This document shows positions 33,501 through 41,173 of a DNA stretch of 41,219 nt, piece by piece (position 1 is the first letter of the stretch; the number at the start of each line of letters is the position of its first letter). Below the pieces are notes generated by a model. That model searched no databases and was not told the DNA's origin. It saw only the letters and a list, made by a program, of their open reading frames with translations. Both the position numbers and the translations under genes were made by a program. The stretch lies in contig JBJORA010000069.1 of assembly GCA_046049675.1 (NCBI GenBank), positions 1 through 41,219 on the forward strand. Direction: 5' to 3'. This DNA comes from CAIXQW01 sp046049675. GTDB lineage: Bacteria; Bacteroidota; Bacteroidia; Chitinophagales; Chitinophagaceae.

Positions 33501-33690
33501 CACCTGTGCTACCCATATAGTAGAGCTTAGGATTAAGTAAGCTGCCGCATGCTGTTGTTGCACGGCCACCACGAAAGGGGCCAACAAGCCTATAGTTGAT
33601 ATTACTAAAATACAAAGAATCTAAAGTGGCTTGTGCTGCAGCTGCACTGACAGCCAAGCATAGTGAAAGCGTAATAATGATGTGCTTCAT
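30592..33690 (-). CDS. large exported Asp-box (VPS10/sortilin-like) protein
   Basis: The product is 1032 aa from the ATG at 33690, chosen because a signal peptide (HIIITLSLCLAVSAAAAQ) follows at once and TATCTTTA (minus, 33696-33703) lies 5 nt upstream. At least ten Asp-box-like SxDxGxxW repeats are seen, among them SRDAGANW, STNAGRTW, TTDGGKNW, SEDGGETW, SEDEGITW, TQNGGKTW and SYDAGASW, so the first roughly 730 residues form one or two beta-propellers. The last roughly 150 residues are helical (KLRDIRRQIGAFTG). Bacteroidota homologues are annotated as VPS10-domain or glycosyl hydrolase proteins. No sialidase active-site set is evident and there is no T9SS sorting domain. The target is unknown. 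Confidence 0.8.
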   Translation of the reverse strand: MKHIIITLSLCLAVSAAAAQATLDSLYFSNINYRLVGPFRGGRATTACGSLLNPKLYYMGSTGGGVWRSRDAGANWENISDKYFGGSIGSVALAPSNENIIYVGEGENTFRGNVSSGINGMWKSTNAGRTWQNIGLSFGKHITKIIVHPTDPNTVWAAVFGPIFGTSQQRGVYKTTDGGKNWRRVLATANETTGAIEITSEPNNPDVMYASLWQMKRTHHNMESGGIGSGIYKSEDGGETWRCINKHQGLPKDSIWGITYVAIAPGNADKVYALVEAKDGGLFVSNDAAKTWTKVNSEANIRQRAWYFSKMAVDPSNEDKIWICNVEFWKSTDGGKSISRVSTPHGDHHNIWIDPNNAKRMIICDDGGAQVSEDAGESFSTYFNQPTSQIYRISADNAYPYRLLGGQQDNSSVRIMSRTKHSGIFNSDFNATAGGEAGCDVADPLNPDIVYGGEYDGIMRRLDHRTGEVRHINVWPESNIGSGAENLQYRFQWNYPLFFSTHNPKRLYAAGNCLFASEDEGITWQKLSDDLTTNNKALQQASGGPITKDNTTVEYYCTIFAAAESSHDADVIYTGSDDGLLHVTQNGGKTWTNITPKGCPELMMWNCIEVDPNDKATVYAVGTKYKLGDLRPYIFKSNNYGATWTAITKGIPAQHFARCIRADRKVKGLLYCGTEYGMYISYDAGASWHKFQLNLPQVPITDMCIKYNDLCVATQGRAIWVLDDLSLVQQYATYPSKNKIHVFDINDYITTEGYRAENTKRAAGMNPHNGVYVNFAIPNLKDTSAVSISIYNEQHQHIATYTKGGAEEAALKVKEGLNQFVWSTIYPYKDKLQDLVMWGGPIYSGPKAVPGKYFARLRVDADSTEKPFYIVPNPTYKTPVADYQAQFNFLMAVQKEYDSVQGTIVKLRDIRRQIGAFTGLHGDKCSKEIKTLADSINKQLSSIEEALYQTKAKSGQDVLNYPIKLNDKLATLYNQANDGYSAPTKASQEVLKSLQQRSYAVLAEFDKVLNKDVPALNTLIKQSTLNVIDVKH

Positions 33691-33695
33691 GGCTC

Positions 33696-33703
33696 TAAAG
33701 ATA
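33696..33703 (-). promoter_or_regulatory. -7 element TATCTTTA for the Asp-box protein gene
   Basis: It matches TAnnTTTG at 7 of 8 positions and ends 5 nt before the ATG at 33690; this supports that start over the in-frame ATG at 33750. Confidence 0.4.
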
Positions 33704-33770
33704 GGCATATTGACTTGCCTGAAAAACCGCAAAATCCTATTTTTTAGCACCGCTTTTGCTTTTGTGCAAG

Positions 33771-33778
33771 TACTTTTA
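33771..33778 (+). promoter_or_regulatory. -7 element TACTTTTA for the DUF2306 gene
   Basis: It ends 8 nt before the ATG at 33787 and matches TAnnTTTG at 7 of 8 positions. No -33 TTG at standard distance. Confidence 0.35.
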
Positions 33779-33786
33779 TAGCTGGC

Positions 33787-34467
33787 ATGGCCTTACAACA
33801 GACTTCTAAAGCGATTAGTTACTTTGCGTACTTAGGTATTGCTGCAGTTGTCATCAACTTTACAATAGGCATGTTAGGCATTGTGCTACCCTATTTCCCT
33901 TATACATATGGGCATGATTTCTTAGCAACCAAATCGCAGGACTTGTTGCAAAACAATTTCTACCTCGTTTCTTTTTACATACATATTACCACAAGTTTTG
34001 TGGGTTTAGCAACAGGCTTGCTGCAATTTTGCTTGCCGCTCATTCAAAAAGCGCGAGCCTGGCATAAATGGCTTGGTCGTTGCTATGCCTATAGCATTCT
34101 GTTATTAGCTTGTCCAAGCGGATTAGTGCTTGCGCTAACAGCAAATGGAGGTACAATTAGCAAAACCGCCTTTACACTGCAGTGTATTCTTTGGTTTAGT
34201 ACTACACTTTTAGGCGTGCAAGCAGCTTTACAGAAGAAATGGCTAAAGCATGTACAGTACTTTATCATCAGCTACGCAACCACCTTGGCTGCCTTTAGTT
34301 TGCGCACCGAAAGCCACTTGCTACATACCTTTGTTGGCGGCGATCGCGAAACGATTTATCAAATTGTAACGTGGTCTAGTTGGGTTGGTAATGCGATTAT
34401 TGCCTTGCTGTTAATAGAACTTGGACTAGCAAAATATCTGGTGAAAAAGGCATTTGTTAAATCTTAA
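33787..34467 (+). CDS. DUF2306 family membrane protein
   Basis: The product is 226 aa with six to seven predicted membrane helices. FYIHITTSFVGLATGLLQFCLPLI followed by WHKWLGRCYAYSILLL matches the DUF2306 core, in which His residues (here His66 in YIHI and His93 in WHKW) are conserved and may bind haem or metal. KHVQYFIISYATTLAAFSLRTE fits its later helix. The function is unknown. It diverges from the Asp-box gene; its start is 97 nt from that gene's start, with a promoter box 8 nt upstream. Confidence 0.8.
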   Translation: MALQQTSKAISYFAYLGIAAVVINFTIGMLGIVLPYFPYTYGHDFLATKSQDLLQNNFYLVSFYIHITTSFVGLATGLLQFCLPLIQKARAWHKWLGRCYAYSILLLACPSGLVLALTANGGTISKTAFTLQCILWFSTTLLGVQAALQKKWLKHVQYFIISYATTLAAFSLRTESHLLHTFVGGDRETIYQIVTWSSWVGNAIIALLLIELGLAKYLVKKAFVKS

Positions 34468-34496
34468 TTTGCAAAGTTTTTTTAACAGTTAATGCG

Positions 34497-34528
34497 TTGC
34501 AACAATGGATACATCCGTTTAACTTTAC
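34497..34528 (+). promoter_or_regulatory. promoter TTG-N21-TAACTTTA for the gene at 34553
   Basis: TTG at 34497-34499 and TAACTTTA at 34521-34528 are 21 nt apart. The box ends 24 nt before the ATG, so this gene has a short leader. Confidence 0.5.
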
Positions 34529-34552
34529 ATAGAATTTCAAAACAAGTTCATC

Positions 34553-35269
34553 ATGAAAGCGTCACGCATTGGCTTATATAGCCTAGCCCTAGCAACAATC
34601 GGTATTAGTGCTTACACCACAGCAGCACATTCAAACGCCATTGGTACCACAGTCAACAAAGCCAAGGCTGCTATTTTTGGCACGCACCCAAAACAAGAGG
34701 CTTTGCTTACTGCGCTTGATAAAGTGACAGCAAAAGATTATCCAATTGATGGTATTAATCTTACACAGGACTACAGACAGCAAATAATTTTTGACAAGGT
34801 AACGAAAGAAGGTACTGATAAACTTGCTTTAGAGGGCCGCATGAAGAACAAGAAAGGTATACAAGCGTTTACCGGCACTATGACATTTGAGACGCTCAGT
34901 GTCACACCTTTTACTAGCGACGCTACTTATTTTGAAGTAAAGCCAATTGATGTTTATGGCATCGAGGGTAAGATTAATCTCGTGCTTGCAAATGGCAATG
35001 TTTTAAATGGCAATATTAGTACTAGCCTTCCACGCAGTGCAGAAGGCTTTATGTCAAATTACGCTTCTGTGGTTACCACAACTACTGAAACAACAAAAGA
35101 TGGTCAAGTTGCAAGCTTAAGTAAGAATGCCACAGACCTTAGCGATATAGACATTAATATCTACGACAATAGCAGCCCATATGAGCGTAGCGTGCCTGTA
35201 AAGCAAGAATATGTGCGTAAAGGCTGGCAACAAGAGTGGTCTAGCGGCGATTGGTACGCAAGCAAGTAA
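34553..35269 (+). CDS. exported protein of unknown function
   Basis: The product is 238 aa. The N-terminus (MKASRIGLYSLALATIGISAYTTAAHS) is a signal peptide or membrane anchor. The mature part has many Thr and Ser residues and beta-strand-like repeats (FTGTMTFETLSVTPFTSD, KINLVLANGNVLNGNIST) followed by a polar C-terminus that ends with several Trp residues (GWQQEWSSGDWYASK). I recognise no family; a beta-rich envelope protein is likely. A two-box promoter lies upstream. A GCAAGCA/TGCTTGC inverted repeat (35258-35284) encloses the stop codon, but no T-run follows. Confidence 0.65.
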   Translation: MKASRIGLYSLALATIGISAYTTAAHSNAIGTTVNKAKAAIFGTHPKQEALLTALDKVTAKDYPIDGINLTQDYRQQIIFDKVTKEGTDKLALEGRMKNKKGIQAFTGTMTFETLSVTPFTSDATYFEVKPIDVYGIEGKINLVLANGNVLNGNISTSLPRSAEGFMSNYASVVTTTTETTKDGQVASLSKNATDLSDIDINIYDNSSPYERSVPVKQEYVRKGWQQEWSSGDWYASK

Positions 35270-35331
35270 TTAGCATTTGCTTGCCTATATGGTATAGTTA
35301 ATCCCAAACAACGACAACATTTATCCCCGAG

Positions 35332-35339
35332 TAACTTCG
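35332..35339 (+). promoter_or_regulatory. -7-like element TAACTTCG for the epimerase/carotenoid genes
   Basis: It matches TAnnTTTG at 7 of 8 positions and ends 4 nt before the ATG at 35344. It is the best promoter candidate for the carotenoid operon. Confidence 0.35.
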
Positions 35340-35343
35340 CGGG

Positions 35344-36264
35344 ATGTACAATGCATATGTACTTGCAGGTGGTAGTGGTTTTGTAGGCAGTGTGCTCGCA
35401 AAAAAATTGGCGGCTCATGGCAACAAAGTTTACATACTTACAAGGCAGGCTAACCGAGTGTCGGATGGCCTGATACACTATGTACAATGGAATACAGAGG
35501 CGAAGCTGCTTTTGGGTGAAATCAAAGAGAGTAATGTATGCCTTATAAATCTTGCTGGTGCTAATGTGGCTCATGGCAGATGGACAAGCAAGCGCAAAGA
35601 AGACCTTCTAACAAGTAGGACATCAAGCATAGAAACGCTATTGAAACTGGTGCGTGATCAACAAATTGATGCTTCATATTTCTTCTCGGCAAGTGCAATT
35701 GGTTACTATGGCGTGCAAAACAAACCTTGCGCAGAAGACATGCCTCCTAGCAACGACTTTTTAGGCAATACTTGTAAAGCATGGGAAGAAGCTGCGATGC
35801 AGTTTGCAAAATTGCAAATACCATATAGCATCGGACGAATCGGCTTGGTGATGGGCAATGATGGAGGCGCTTATCCGGAACTAAAAGCAAGCTTTACGGC
35901 ACGCGTATCGGCAGTGCCAAGCTCCGGCGAACAAATTTATAGTTGGATACATATACAAGATGCGGTGGATGCCATTTTGCATTTGTGCAGACATAAGCTT
36001 GAAGGTGTTTACAATATTACAGCACCACTACCTTGCAATGCAAAAACTTTAATGCAAGCCATTGGCAAGGCAACAGGTAAATCGTTTTTTACATTCATTG
36101 TACCAAAATTTATGCTGCAGTTGTTGCTAGGTGAGTTTAGTGTAGAACTTACTAAAAGTGCAAATATTAGCAGCAAGAAACTAGAGCAGAGCGGTTACAC
36201 ATTTCATTTTTCTAATATAGATGACTGTATGCATAAGCTTGCAGCAAATAACGCAAATAACTAA
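35344..36264 (+). CDS. TIGR01777-family NAD-dependent epimerase/dehydratase
   Basis: The product is 306 aa. GGSGFVGSVLAKKL (residues 9-22) is the extended-SDR cofactor loop. CLINLAGANVAHGRWTSKRK and FSASAIGYYG with the active-site Tyr are hallmarks of the TIGR01777 (SDR39U1-like) group, and RIGLVMGNDGGAYPEL follows the family. The reaction is unknown. It leads the carotenoid gene cluster (crtI starts 15 nt downstream), and in Bacteroidota such epimerase genes are known to me beside carotenoid or photolyase genes. Whether it modifies a carotenoid precursor or is simply co-regulated cannot be told from sequence. Confidence 0.88.
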   Translation: MYNAYVLAGGSGFVGSVLAKKLAAHGNKVYILTRQANRVSDGLIHYVQWNTEAKLLLGEIKESNVCLINLAGANVAHGRWTSKRKEDLLTSRTSSIETLLKLVRDQQIDASYFFSASAIGYYGVQNKPCAEDMPPSNDFLGNTCKAWEEAAMQFAKLQIPYSIGRIGLVMGNDGGAYPELKASFTARVSAVPSSGEQIYSWIHIQDAVDAILHLCRHKLEGVYNITAPLPCNAKTLMQAIGKATGKSFFTFIVPKFMLQLLLGEFSVELTKSANISSKKLEQSGYTFHFSNIDDCMHKLAANNANN

Positions 36265-36279
36265 CTTGCACAACGAGAT

Positions 36280-37779
36280 ATGCTTGCAACGCAAACAATC
36301 AAAAACAAAACAGCCATTGTAATAGGCGCAGGATTTAGTGGATTAAGTGCGGCAACCAACTTAGCTGCTAAAGGATGGCAGGTGCAAATATTAGAAAAGC
36401 ACAATCAAGCGGGCGGCAGAGCGCGTCGTTTTGAGAAAGACGGCTTTGTGTTTGATATGGGACCAAGTTGGTATTGGATGCCCGATGTATTTGAAAGGTA
36501 TTTTGGTTTGTTTGGTAAAAAGGTCAGCGACTATTATAAGCTTATAAGATTAGATCCTAGTTATAGAATTTTTTTTGAAGATGGCCCAATAGATATTCCT
36601 GCTACACCTGCAGCTGTAGCGCAATTATTTGAAACCTTAGAAGTTGGTGCAGCGCAAAAGCTAGAGGCTTTCCTGAAAGAGGCAGCTTACAAATACCAAG
36701 TGGGTATTCATAAACTTGTACATAAACCAGGACAAAGCATTACCGAATTTTTGGATTTGGATGTCGCTAAAGGTGTGCTCAAGCTCGACATATTTACCAA
36801 TATGCAAAAGCATGTGTCACGTTACTTCAAGCACGAAAAGATTCGTAAGATTATGGAGTTTCCTGTGCTTTTCTTAGGTGCACTAGCGGCAGATACTCCT
36901 GCGCTATATAGCTTGATGAATTATGCAGATATAGATGGTGGCACATGGTATCCCGAGCATGGCATGTATAGTATTGTACAAGCCATGGAAGCGCTTGCAA
37001 AAGAAAAAGGCGTAAACTTCAAATTCAATTGTGCTGTTGCAAAAGCGAATATAGTTGACAACAAAATACAGTCTGTAGAAGATGCTAGTGGCAACACGTA
37101 TACAGCAGATATTATTATCAATAGTGCGGATTACAACTTTTTTGAACAGAACATCCTACCCGCTTCTCACCGACAATACTCGGCCGATTATTGGCAAAAA
37201 CGGAAAATGGCACCAAGTTGCCTACTCTATTATGTGGGTGTGAATAAAAAGTTGGAGAACCTTCCGCACCATACTTTGTTCTTTGATACCAACTTCGATA
37301 CACATGGCGACGAGATCTATAAAACGGAACAATGGCCTAGCGCACCACTGTTTTATATGAGTGTGGTAAGCAAAACAGATGCAGGTAGTGCTCCTGCAGA
37401 TAGTGAGAATATTTTTCTACTTATTCCAATTGCTGCAGGGCTCGAAGGCGACAATGAAATGCTACGTACAAAATACTTTAATATGTTGTGCGATCGTATA
37501 GAACAATTAACAGGTAACAAAATTTCTGACTGCATTACAAGCTACACAAGTTATAGCGTTGAGAACTTCAAAGAAGACTATGGTGCATTTAAAGGTAATG
37601 CCTATGGTTTAGCCAACACATTATTGCAAACTGCCATATTAAAACCTTCATTACGCAGTAAGAAAATAAGTAATTTGTTTTACACTGGGCAGCTCACAGT
37701 ACCAGGGCCAGGTGTACCTCCAAGCCTCATCAGCGGTGAAGTTGTAGCCAACTTCGTAGAGAAAAATTATATACCATAG
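36280..37779 (+). CDS. crtI: phytoene desaturase CrtI
   Basis: The product is 499 aa, the usual CrtI length. The FAD-binding loop GAGFSGLSAA is at about residues 17-26, and the family start continues QAGGRARRFEKDGFVFDMGPSWYWMPDVF. The C-terminal CrtI motif is seen in LFYTGQLTVPGPGVPPSLISGE. It desaturates 15-cis-phytoene stepwise to lycopene (or neurosporene); the number of steps cannot be fixed by eye. A 70-nt gap containing a TACATTTG box separates it from crtB, so crtB could also have its own promoter. Confidence 0.95.
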   Translation: MLATQTIKNKTAIVIGAGFSGLSAATNLAAKGWQVQILEKHNQAGGRARRFEKDGFVFDMGPSWYWMPDVFERYFGLFGKKVSDYYKLIRLDPSYRIFFEDGPIDIPATPAAVAQLFETLEVGAAQKLEAFLKEAAYKYQVGIHKLVHKPGQSITEFLDLDVAKGVLKLDIFTNMQKHVSRYFKHEKIRKIMEFPVLFLGALAADTPALYSLMNYADIDGGTWYPEHGMYSIVQAMEALAKEKGVNFKFNCAVAKANIVDNKIQSVEDASGNTYTADIIINSADYNFFEQNILPASHRQYSADYWQKRKMAPSCLLYYVGVNKKLENLPHHTLFFDTNFDTHGDEIYKTEQWPSAPLFYMSVVSKTDAGSAPADSENIFLLIPIAAGLEGDNEMLRTKYFNMLCDRIEQLTGNKISDCITSYTSYSVENFKEDYGAFKGNAYGLANTLLQTAILKPSLRSKKISNLFYTGQLTVPGPGVPPSLISGEVVANFVEKNYIP

Positions 37780-37812
37780 CTAAACATATTTTAGCAAACT
37801 ACTTATTTCAGT

Positions 37813-37820
37813 TACATTTG
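37813..37820 (+). promoter_or_regulatory. -7 element TACATTTG between crtI and crtB
   Basis: This is a full TAnnTTTG match 29 nt before the crtB ATG. It suggests a second, internal promoter for crtB-idi-crtY. No -33 TTG is seen. Confidence 0.4.
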
Positions 37821-37849
37821 ATTTAGGTTAAGGATATTAAGTTTATTAA

Positions 37850-38686
37850 ATGTTAGGATTATTTCATAAAGCTAGTGAGGAATGCAGCAAAATTGTAACC
37901 TCGCTATATAGCACTTCTTTCTATAGTGCTATTAATTTGCTACACAAGGATATGCGCGCACCTATTTGCAATATTTATGGTTTCGTGCGCTTTGCTGATG
38001 AAATTGTAGACACCTTTCACAACTATAACAAACCTAAATTACTTGAAAAATTTAAGGAGGATACATATGCAGCCATAGAGGATGGCATTAGCTTAAATCC
38101 TATTCTACATAGTTTTCAAAAAACTGTTAGCGACTACAATATCGATCATAAATACATTGATGCTTTCTTAAAAAGCATGGAAATGGATTTAACTAATACA
38201 AGTTATGGTGAAAGCGGTTACAATGAATACATCTATGGTAGTGCAGAAGTGGTTGGCTTGATGTGCTTGCATGTATTTTGCGATAAAGACGAGGCACTGT
38301 TCAAACAGCTAGTACCCTATGCACGTAGCTTAGGAGCAGCTTTTCAAAAGGTAAACTTCCTTCGTGATTTGAAAGCAGATTTTGAAGGGCTTAATCGCAC
38401 ATACTTCCCTAATGTAAATTTTCGCCAGTTTAGCGAAGAAGATAAGCGTAGTATAGAACAAGATATTCAAAACGATTTTGACCAAGCTTTGATTGGCATA
38501 AAGCAATTACCAAGCAAAAGCAGATTTGGTGTATTTGTTGCCTATAAGTATTATCTGAGTTTACATCGCAAGATTGTTCACACAAGTCCACAACGTATTG
38601 TTAGTGCACGCATACGTGTGCCAAACTATCAAAAGGCTTATATCGTGGTGATGGCTGGCGTGCAAAATCAATTAAAGTTAGTTTAG
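37850..38686 (+). CDS. crtB: phytoene synthase CrtB
   Basis: The product is 278 aa. Both Asp-rich Mg2+/diphosphate motifs are present: DEIVD (residues 50-54, in YGFVRFADEIVDTF) and DLKAD (173-177, in KVNFLRDLKADFEGL). It joins two geranylgeranyl diphosphates to 15-cis-phytoene, the first committed carotenoid step. The N-terminus STSFYSAINLL is typical of squalene/phytoene synthases. idi starts 5 nt downstream, so the two are one operon. Confidence 0.96.
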   Translation: MLGLFHKASEECSKIVTSLYSTSFYSAINLLHKDMRAPICNIYGFVRFADEIVDTFHNYNKPKLLEKFKEDTYAAIEDGISLNPILHSFQKTVSDYNIDHKYIDAFLKSMEMDLTNTSYGESGYNEYIYGSAEVVGLMCLHVFCDKDEALFKQLVPYARSLGAAFQKVNFLRDLKADFEGLNRTYFPNVNFRQFSEEDKRSIEQDIQNDFDQALIGIKQLPSKSRFGVFVAYKYYLSLHRKIVHTSPQRIVSARIRVPNYQKAYIVVMAGVQNQLKLV

Positions 38687-38691
38687 CCTAT

Positions 38692-39219
38692 ATGAGTACA
38701 ACGCACGACATTATTCTAGTAAACGAAATGGACGAGCAAGTGGGCACCATGGAAAAAATGGAAGCACACGAAAAAGGGATTTTACATCGTGCATTTAGTG
38801 TTTTTATTTTCGATAGTAGTAATAATATTTTACTACAACAACGCGCTTATGGCAAATACCATAGCAGCGGGCTGTGGACCAACGCTTGTTGCAGTCACCC
38901 TAAACCAGGTGAAAGTATAGAAGCAGCAGCGCATAGACGTTTGCAAGAAGAACTGGGTTTTGATACAAAGCTGGAGAAAGCCTTTACATTTACTTACAAA
39001 GCGCACTTCGACAATGGTTTAACGGAGTACGAATACGACCACGTGTTTATTGGCCACTACGAAGATCCTATTCAGTTCAACGAACAAGAGGTCAATGCCA
39101 TCAAGTACATCCCCTTGGACTTACTTAAATTGGAGCTCGACGAAAACCCGGATCATTTTACGGAGTGGTTCAAAATTGCCATGCCACAACTTGATATGTG
39201 GTTATCTTCGCAAGCATAA
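38692..39219 (+). CDS. idi: isopentenyl-diphosphate delta-isomerase, type I
   Basis: The product is 175 aa with the Nudix-type fold. The active-site Cys lies in WTNACCSHPKPGES, and the metal-binding Nudix helix is HRRLQEELGFD. The catalytic Glu sits in the YEYDHVFIG segment. It interconverts IPP and DMAPP, supplying precursors for GGPP and hence carotenoids. It lies 5 nt after crtB and abuts crtY (TAA at 39217-39219, GTG at 39220). Confidence 0.96.
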   Translation: MSTTHDIILVNEMDEQVGTMEKMEAHEKGILHRAFSVFIFDSSNNILLQQRAYGKYHSSGLWTNACCSHPKPGESIEAAAHRRLQEELGFDTKLEKAFTFTYKAHFDNGLTEYEYDHVFIGHYEDPIQFNEQEVNAIKYIPLDLLKLELDENPDHFTEWFKIAMPQLDMWLSSQA

Positions 39220-40365
39220 GTGGCAAAGCATTACGACTACATTATTCTAGGTACAGGTTGTGCAGGATTTAGTCTTGCGTATAAAATGTGCAAGGATACT
39301 TTTTTTGCAGACAAGCGCATTTTACTCATTGATCAGAATATTAAAGCAAGCAATGATCGTACGTGGTGTTTTTGGCAGAATGGTACAAGTGAGTTTGAAG
39401 ACATTGTTCACCATCAATGGCAGGATCTGAAGTATACCGATGGCGAATTTGAAACGATTCAAAACATTGCCCCGTACAACTACAAAATGATTCGCAGTGC
39501 AAAATTTTACCGCCACTGCACAGCCGAAATTAAAGCCCATAGCAATTTTGAATGGGCCTATGGTAAAGTAACACGCTGCTCTAAAACTGATGATGAAGTA
39601 ATTGTTGCGATAGACAATGAAGAGTACACGTGCAAAACATTATTTAGTAGTATTCTACTCAATGAGCCACAAATTCGCAGCAACGACATCTATCTTGTGC
39701 AACACTTTAAAGGCTATTTTGTGCACACGGAGCAAGCAGTTTTTAAGCCAAATCTTGCAACAATTATGGACTTTAGTGTGCCACAGACACATGGCACAAC
39801 TTTTTGCTATGTATTGCCACTAAGCGAAACTGATGCGCTGGTAGAGTACACTTTATTTACCGCAGAAACCTTGCCTCAAGAAAGCTATGATAATGCACTG
39901 CAAGATTATCTAAAGAAAATTTGTGGCGATACTGCTTACACAGTTGTAGAAAAAGAGTATGGCGAAATACCAATGACAACAATGCGTTTGGCCAAAAATG
40001 AAGATGACATCATATACATCGGCACTGCGGGCGGCGCTACAAAGTCTAGTACTGGCTATACTTTTGCTTATATTCAAAAGCAAACAAGTACTATCGTCAA
40101 GCAACTAAAGCATAATACTTATCTAAGTTCTACGGTGCATATCAAACGTTTTCAGATTTACGATGCTACCCTTTTGCAATTGTTATACACGGGTGCTTTG
40201 GGCGGAAAAGAGATCTTTACACGGCTTTATCGCAAGAACACAATGCAACAGTTGTTTAAGTTTCTGGATAGTGAAAGTAATTTTCTAGAAGATCTAAAAA
40301 TTATGAGCACAACACAAATTGCCAAATTTGGCAAAGCCTTTATAAAAGCGCTGCGCTTGTGGTAA
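39220..40365 (+). CDS. crtY: lycopene beta-cyclase CrtY
   Basis: The product is 381 aa. The GTG start is used because it abuts the idi stop and leads straight to the FAD-binding loop IILGTGCAGFSLAY. DRTWCFW (about residues 46-52) and HFKGYFVHTE are CrtY/CrtL family motifs, and IGTAGGATKSSTGYTF is the conserved C-terminal region. It cyclises the ends of lycopene to beta-carotene. It is the last gene of the carotenoid operon and ends 1 nt before the stop of a convergent gene. Confidence 0.95.
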   Translation: MAKHYDYIILGTGCAGFSLAYKMCKDTFFADKRILLIDQNIKASNDRTWCFWQNGTSEFEDIVHHQWQDLKYTDGEFETIQNIAPYNYKMIRSAKFYRHCTAEIKAHSNFEWAYGKVTRCSKTDDEVIVAIDNEEYTCKTLFSSILLNEPQIRSNDIYLVQHFKGYFVHTEQAVFKPNLATIMDFSVPQTHGTTFCYVLPLSETDALVEYTLFTAETLPQESYDNALQDYLKKICGDTAYTVVEKEYGEIPMTTMRLAKNEDDIIYIGTAGGATKSSTGYTFAYIQKQTSTIVKQLKHNTYLSSTVHIKRFQIYDATLLQLLYTGALGGKEIFTRLYRKNTMQQLFKFLDSESNFLEDLKIMSTTQIAKFGKAFIKALRLW

Positions 40366-40366
40366 T

Positions 40367-41113
40367 CTAACCTAGTTTGTAGCTTAAGCCAATACGAAGT
40401 GGCATATTGAACTTTAAGGCTTCAAAGTCAAAATCAAATGATGAATATTTCTGCTGCTGTACAGGTATTGCGGGATTTTGTACATGCTCTGCAATGATAC
40501 CCATAGTAGCAACACTGTAAATAGCGCTGATGTCTATTCCCCAACGGGTTTTACTTGCGTATTGCAGGTGAGGTATAACCTGATAGCTTGCATTATAACG
40601 TGTAGAAGTCATAGGAAAACTAGTTGAGATAACTGGTATAGTCTTGTTCTGGTATGCTTGCACTCTTATAGCATTGGCAAGAACAAATTGCCAACCTGTT
40701 CCATTACTATTTTGCTGTAAAAGTACTCTGCCCTTCTCCAGACGCAGTGCTCCTCCAGCTGAACTTGAATTACTAATTATCGTTACAGCATTGGTGGTGT
40801 CATTTGCCCTGTAGAAAAATGTACAATTTGAGCCGGGCGCTACAAAGCCAGCACTTACTTCGCTATACTTTTTATGCTGTTGTTTGCTATATGCGAAACT
40901 AAAGCTACTTGCTAATCGACGCGGATCCAAGGGTCGGCAACTATTGTAAAATGCACCCATGGGTTGTCCTGTTGTATCCATCTGCAATTGCATCGTAGTA
41001 CTCCATGACACTGTGCTCGGATTAAAATACATTTTTACATTCTGCTGAGCCGAGGCACTTAAGGTCAGTAATGCTAAAATTGTTAGCGATAATAATATGA
41101 TTACTTGCTTCAT
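40367..41113 (-). CDS. exported barrel-like protein of unknown function
   Basis: The product is 248 aa with a signal peptide ending near SASAQQN (residue 24). Strand-rich segments alternate, and the C-terminus (FNMPLRIGLSYKLG) resembles the last strand of an outer-membrane beta-barrel. Low-complexity Ser/Asn/Thr regions and scattered aromatic residues fit a surface or barrel protein. No family is recognised. It converges on crtY with only 1 nt between the stops. Confidence 0.6.
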   Translation of the reverse strand: MKQVIILLSLTILALLTLSASAQQNVKMYFNPSTVSWSTTMQLQMDTTGQPMGAFYNSCRPLDPRRLASSFSFAYSKQQHKKYSEVSAGFVAPGSNCTFFYRANDTTNAVTIISNSSSAGGALRLEKGRVLLQQNSNGTGWQFVLANAIRVQAYQNKTIPVISTSFPMTSTRYNASYQVIPHLQYASKTRWGIDISAIYSVATMGIIAEHVQNPAIPVQQQKYSSFDFDFEALKFNMPLRIGLSYKLG

Positions 41114-41173
41114 AACACCATAACGAGAGATTACAAAGTCAATTGCTTTTTTAATAAACCTTAACAGTATACA

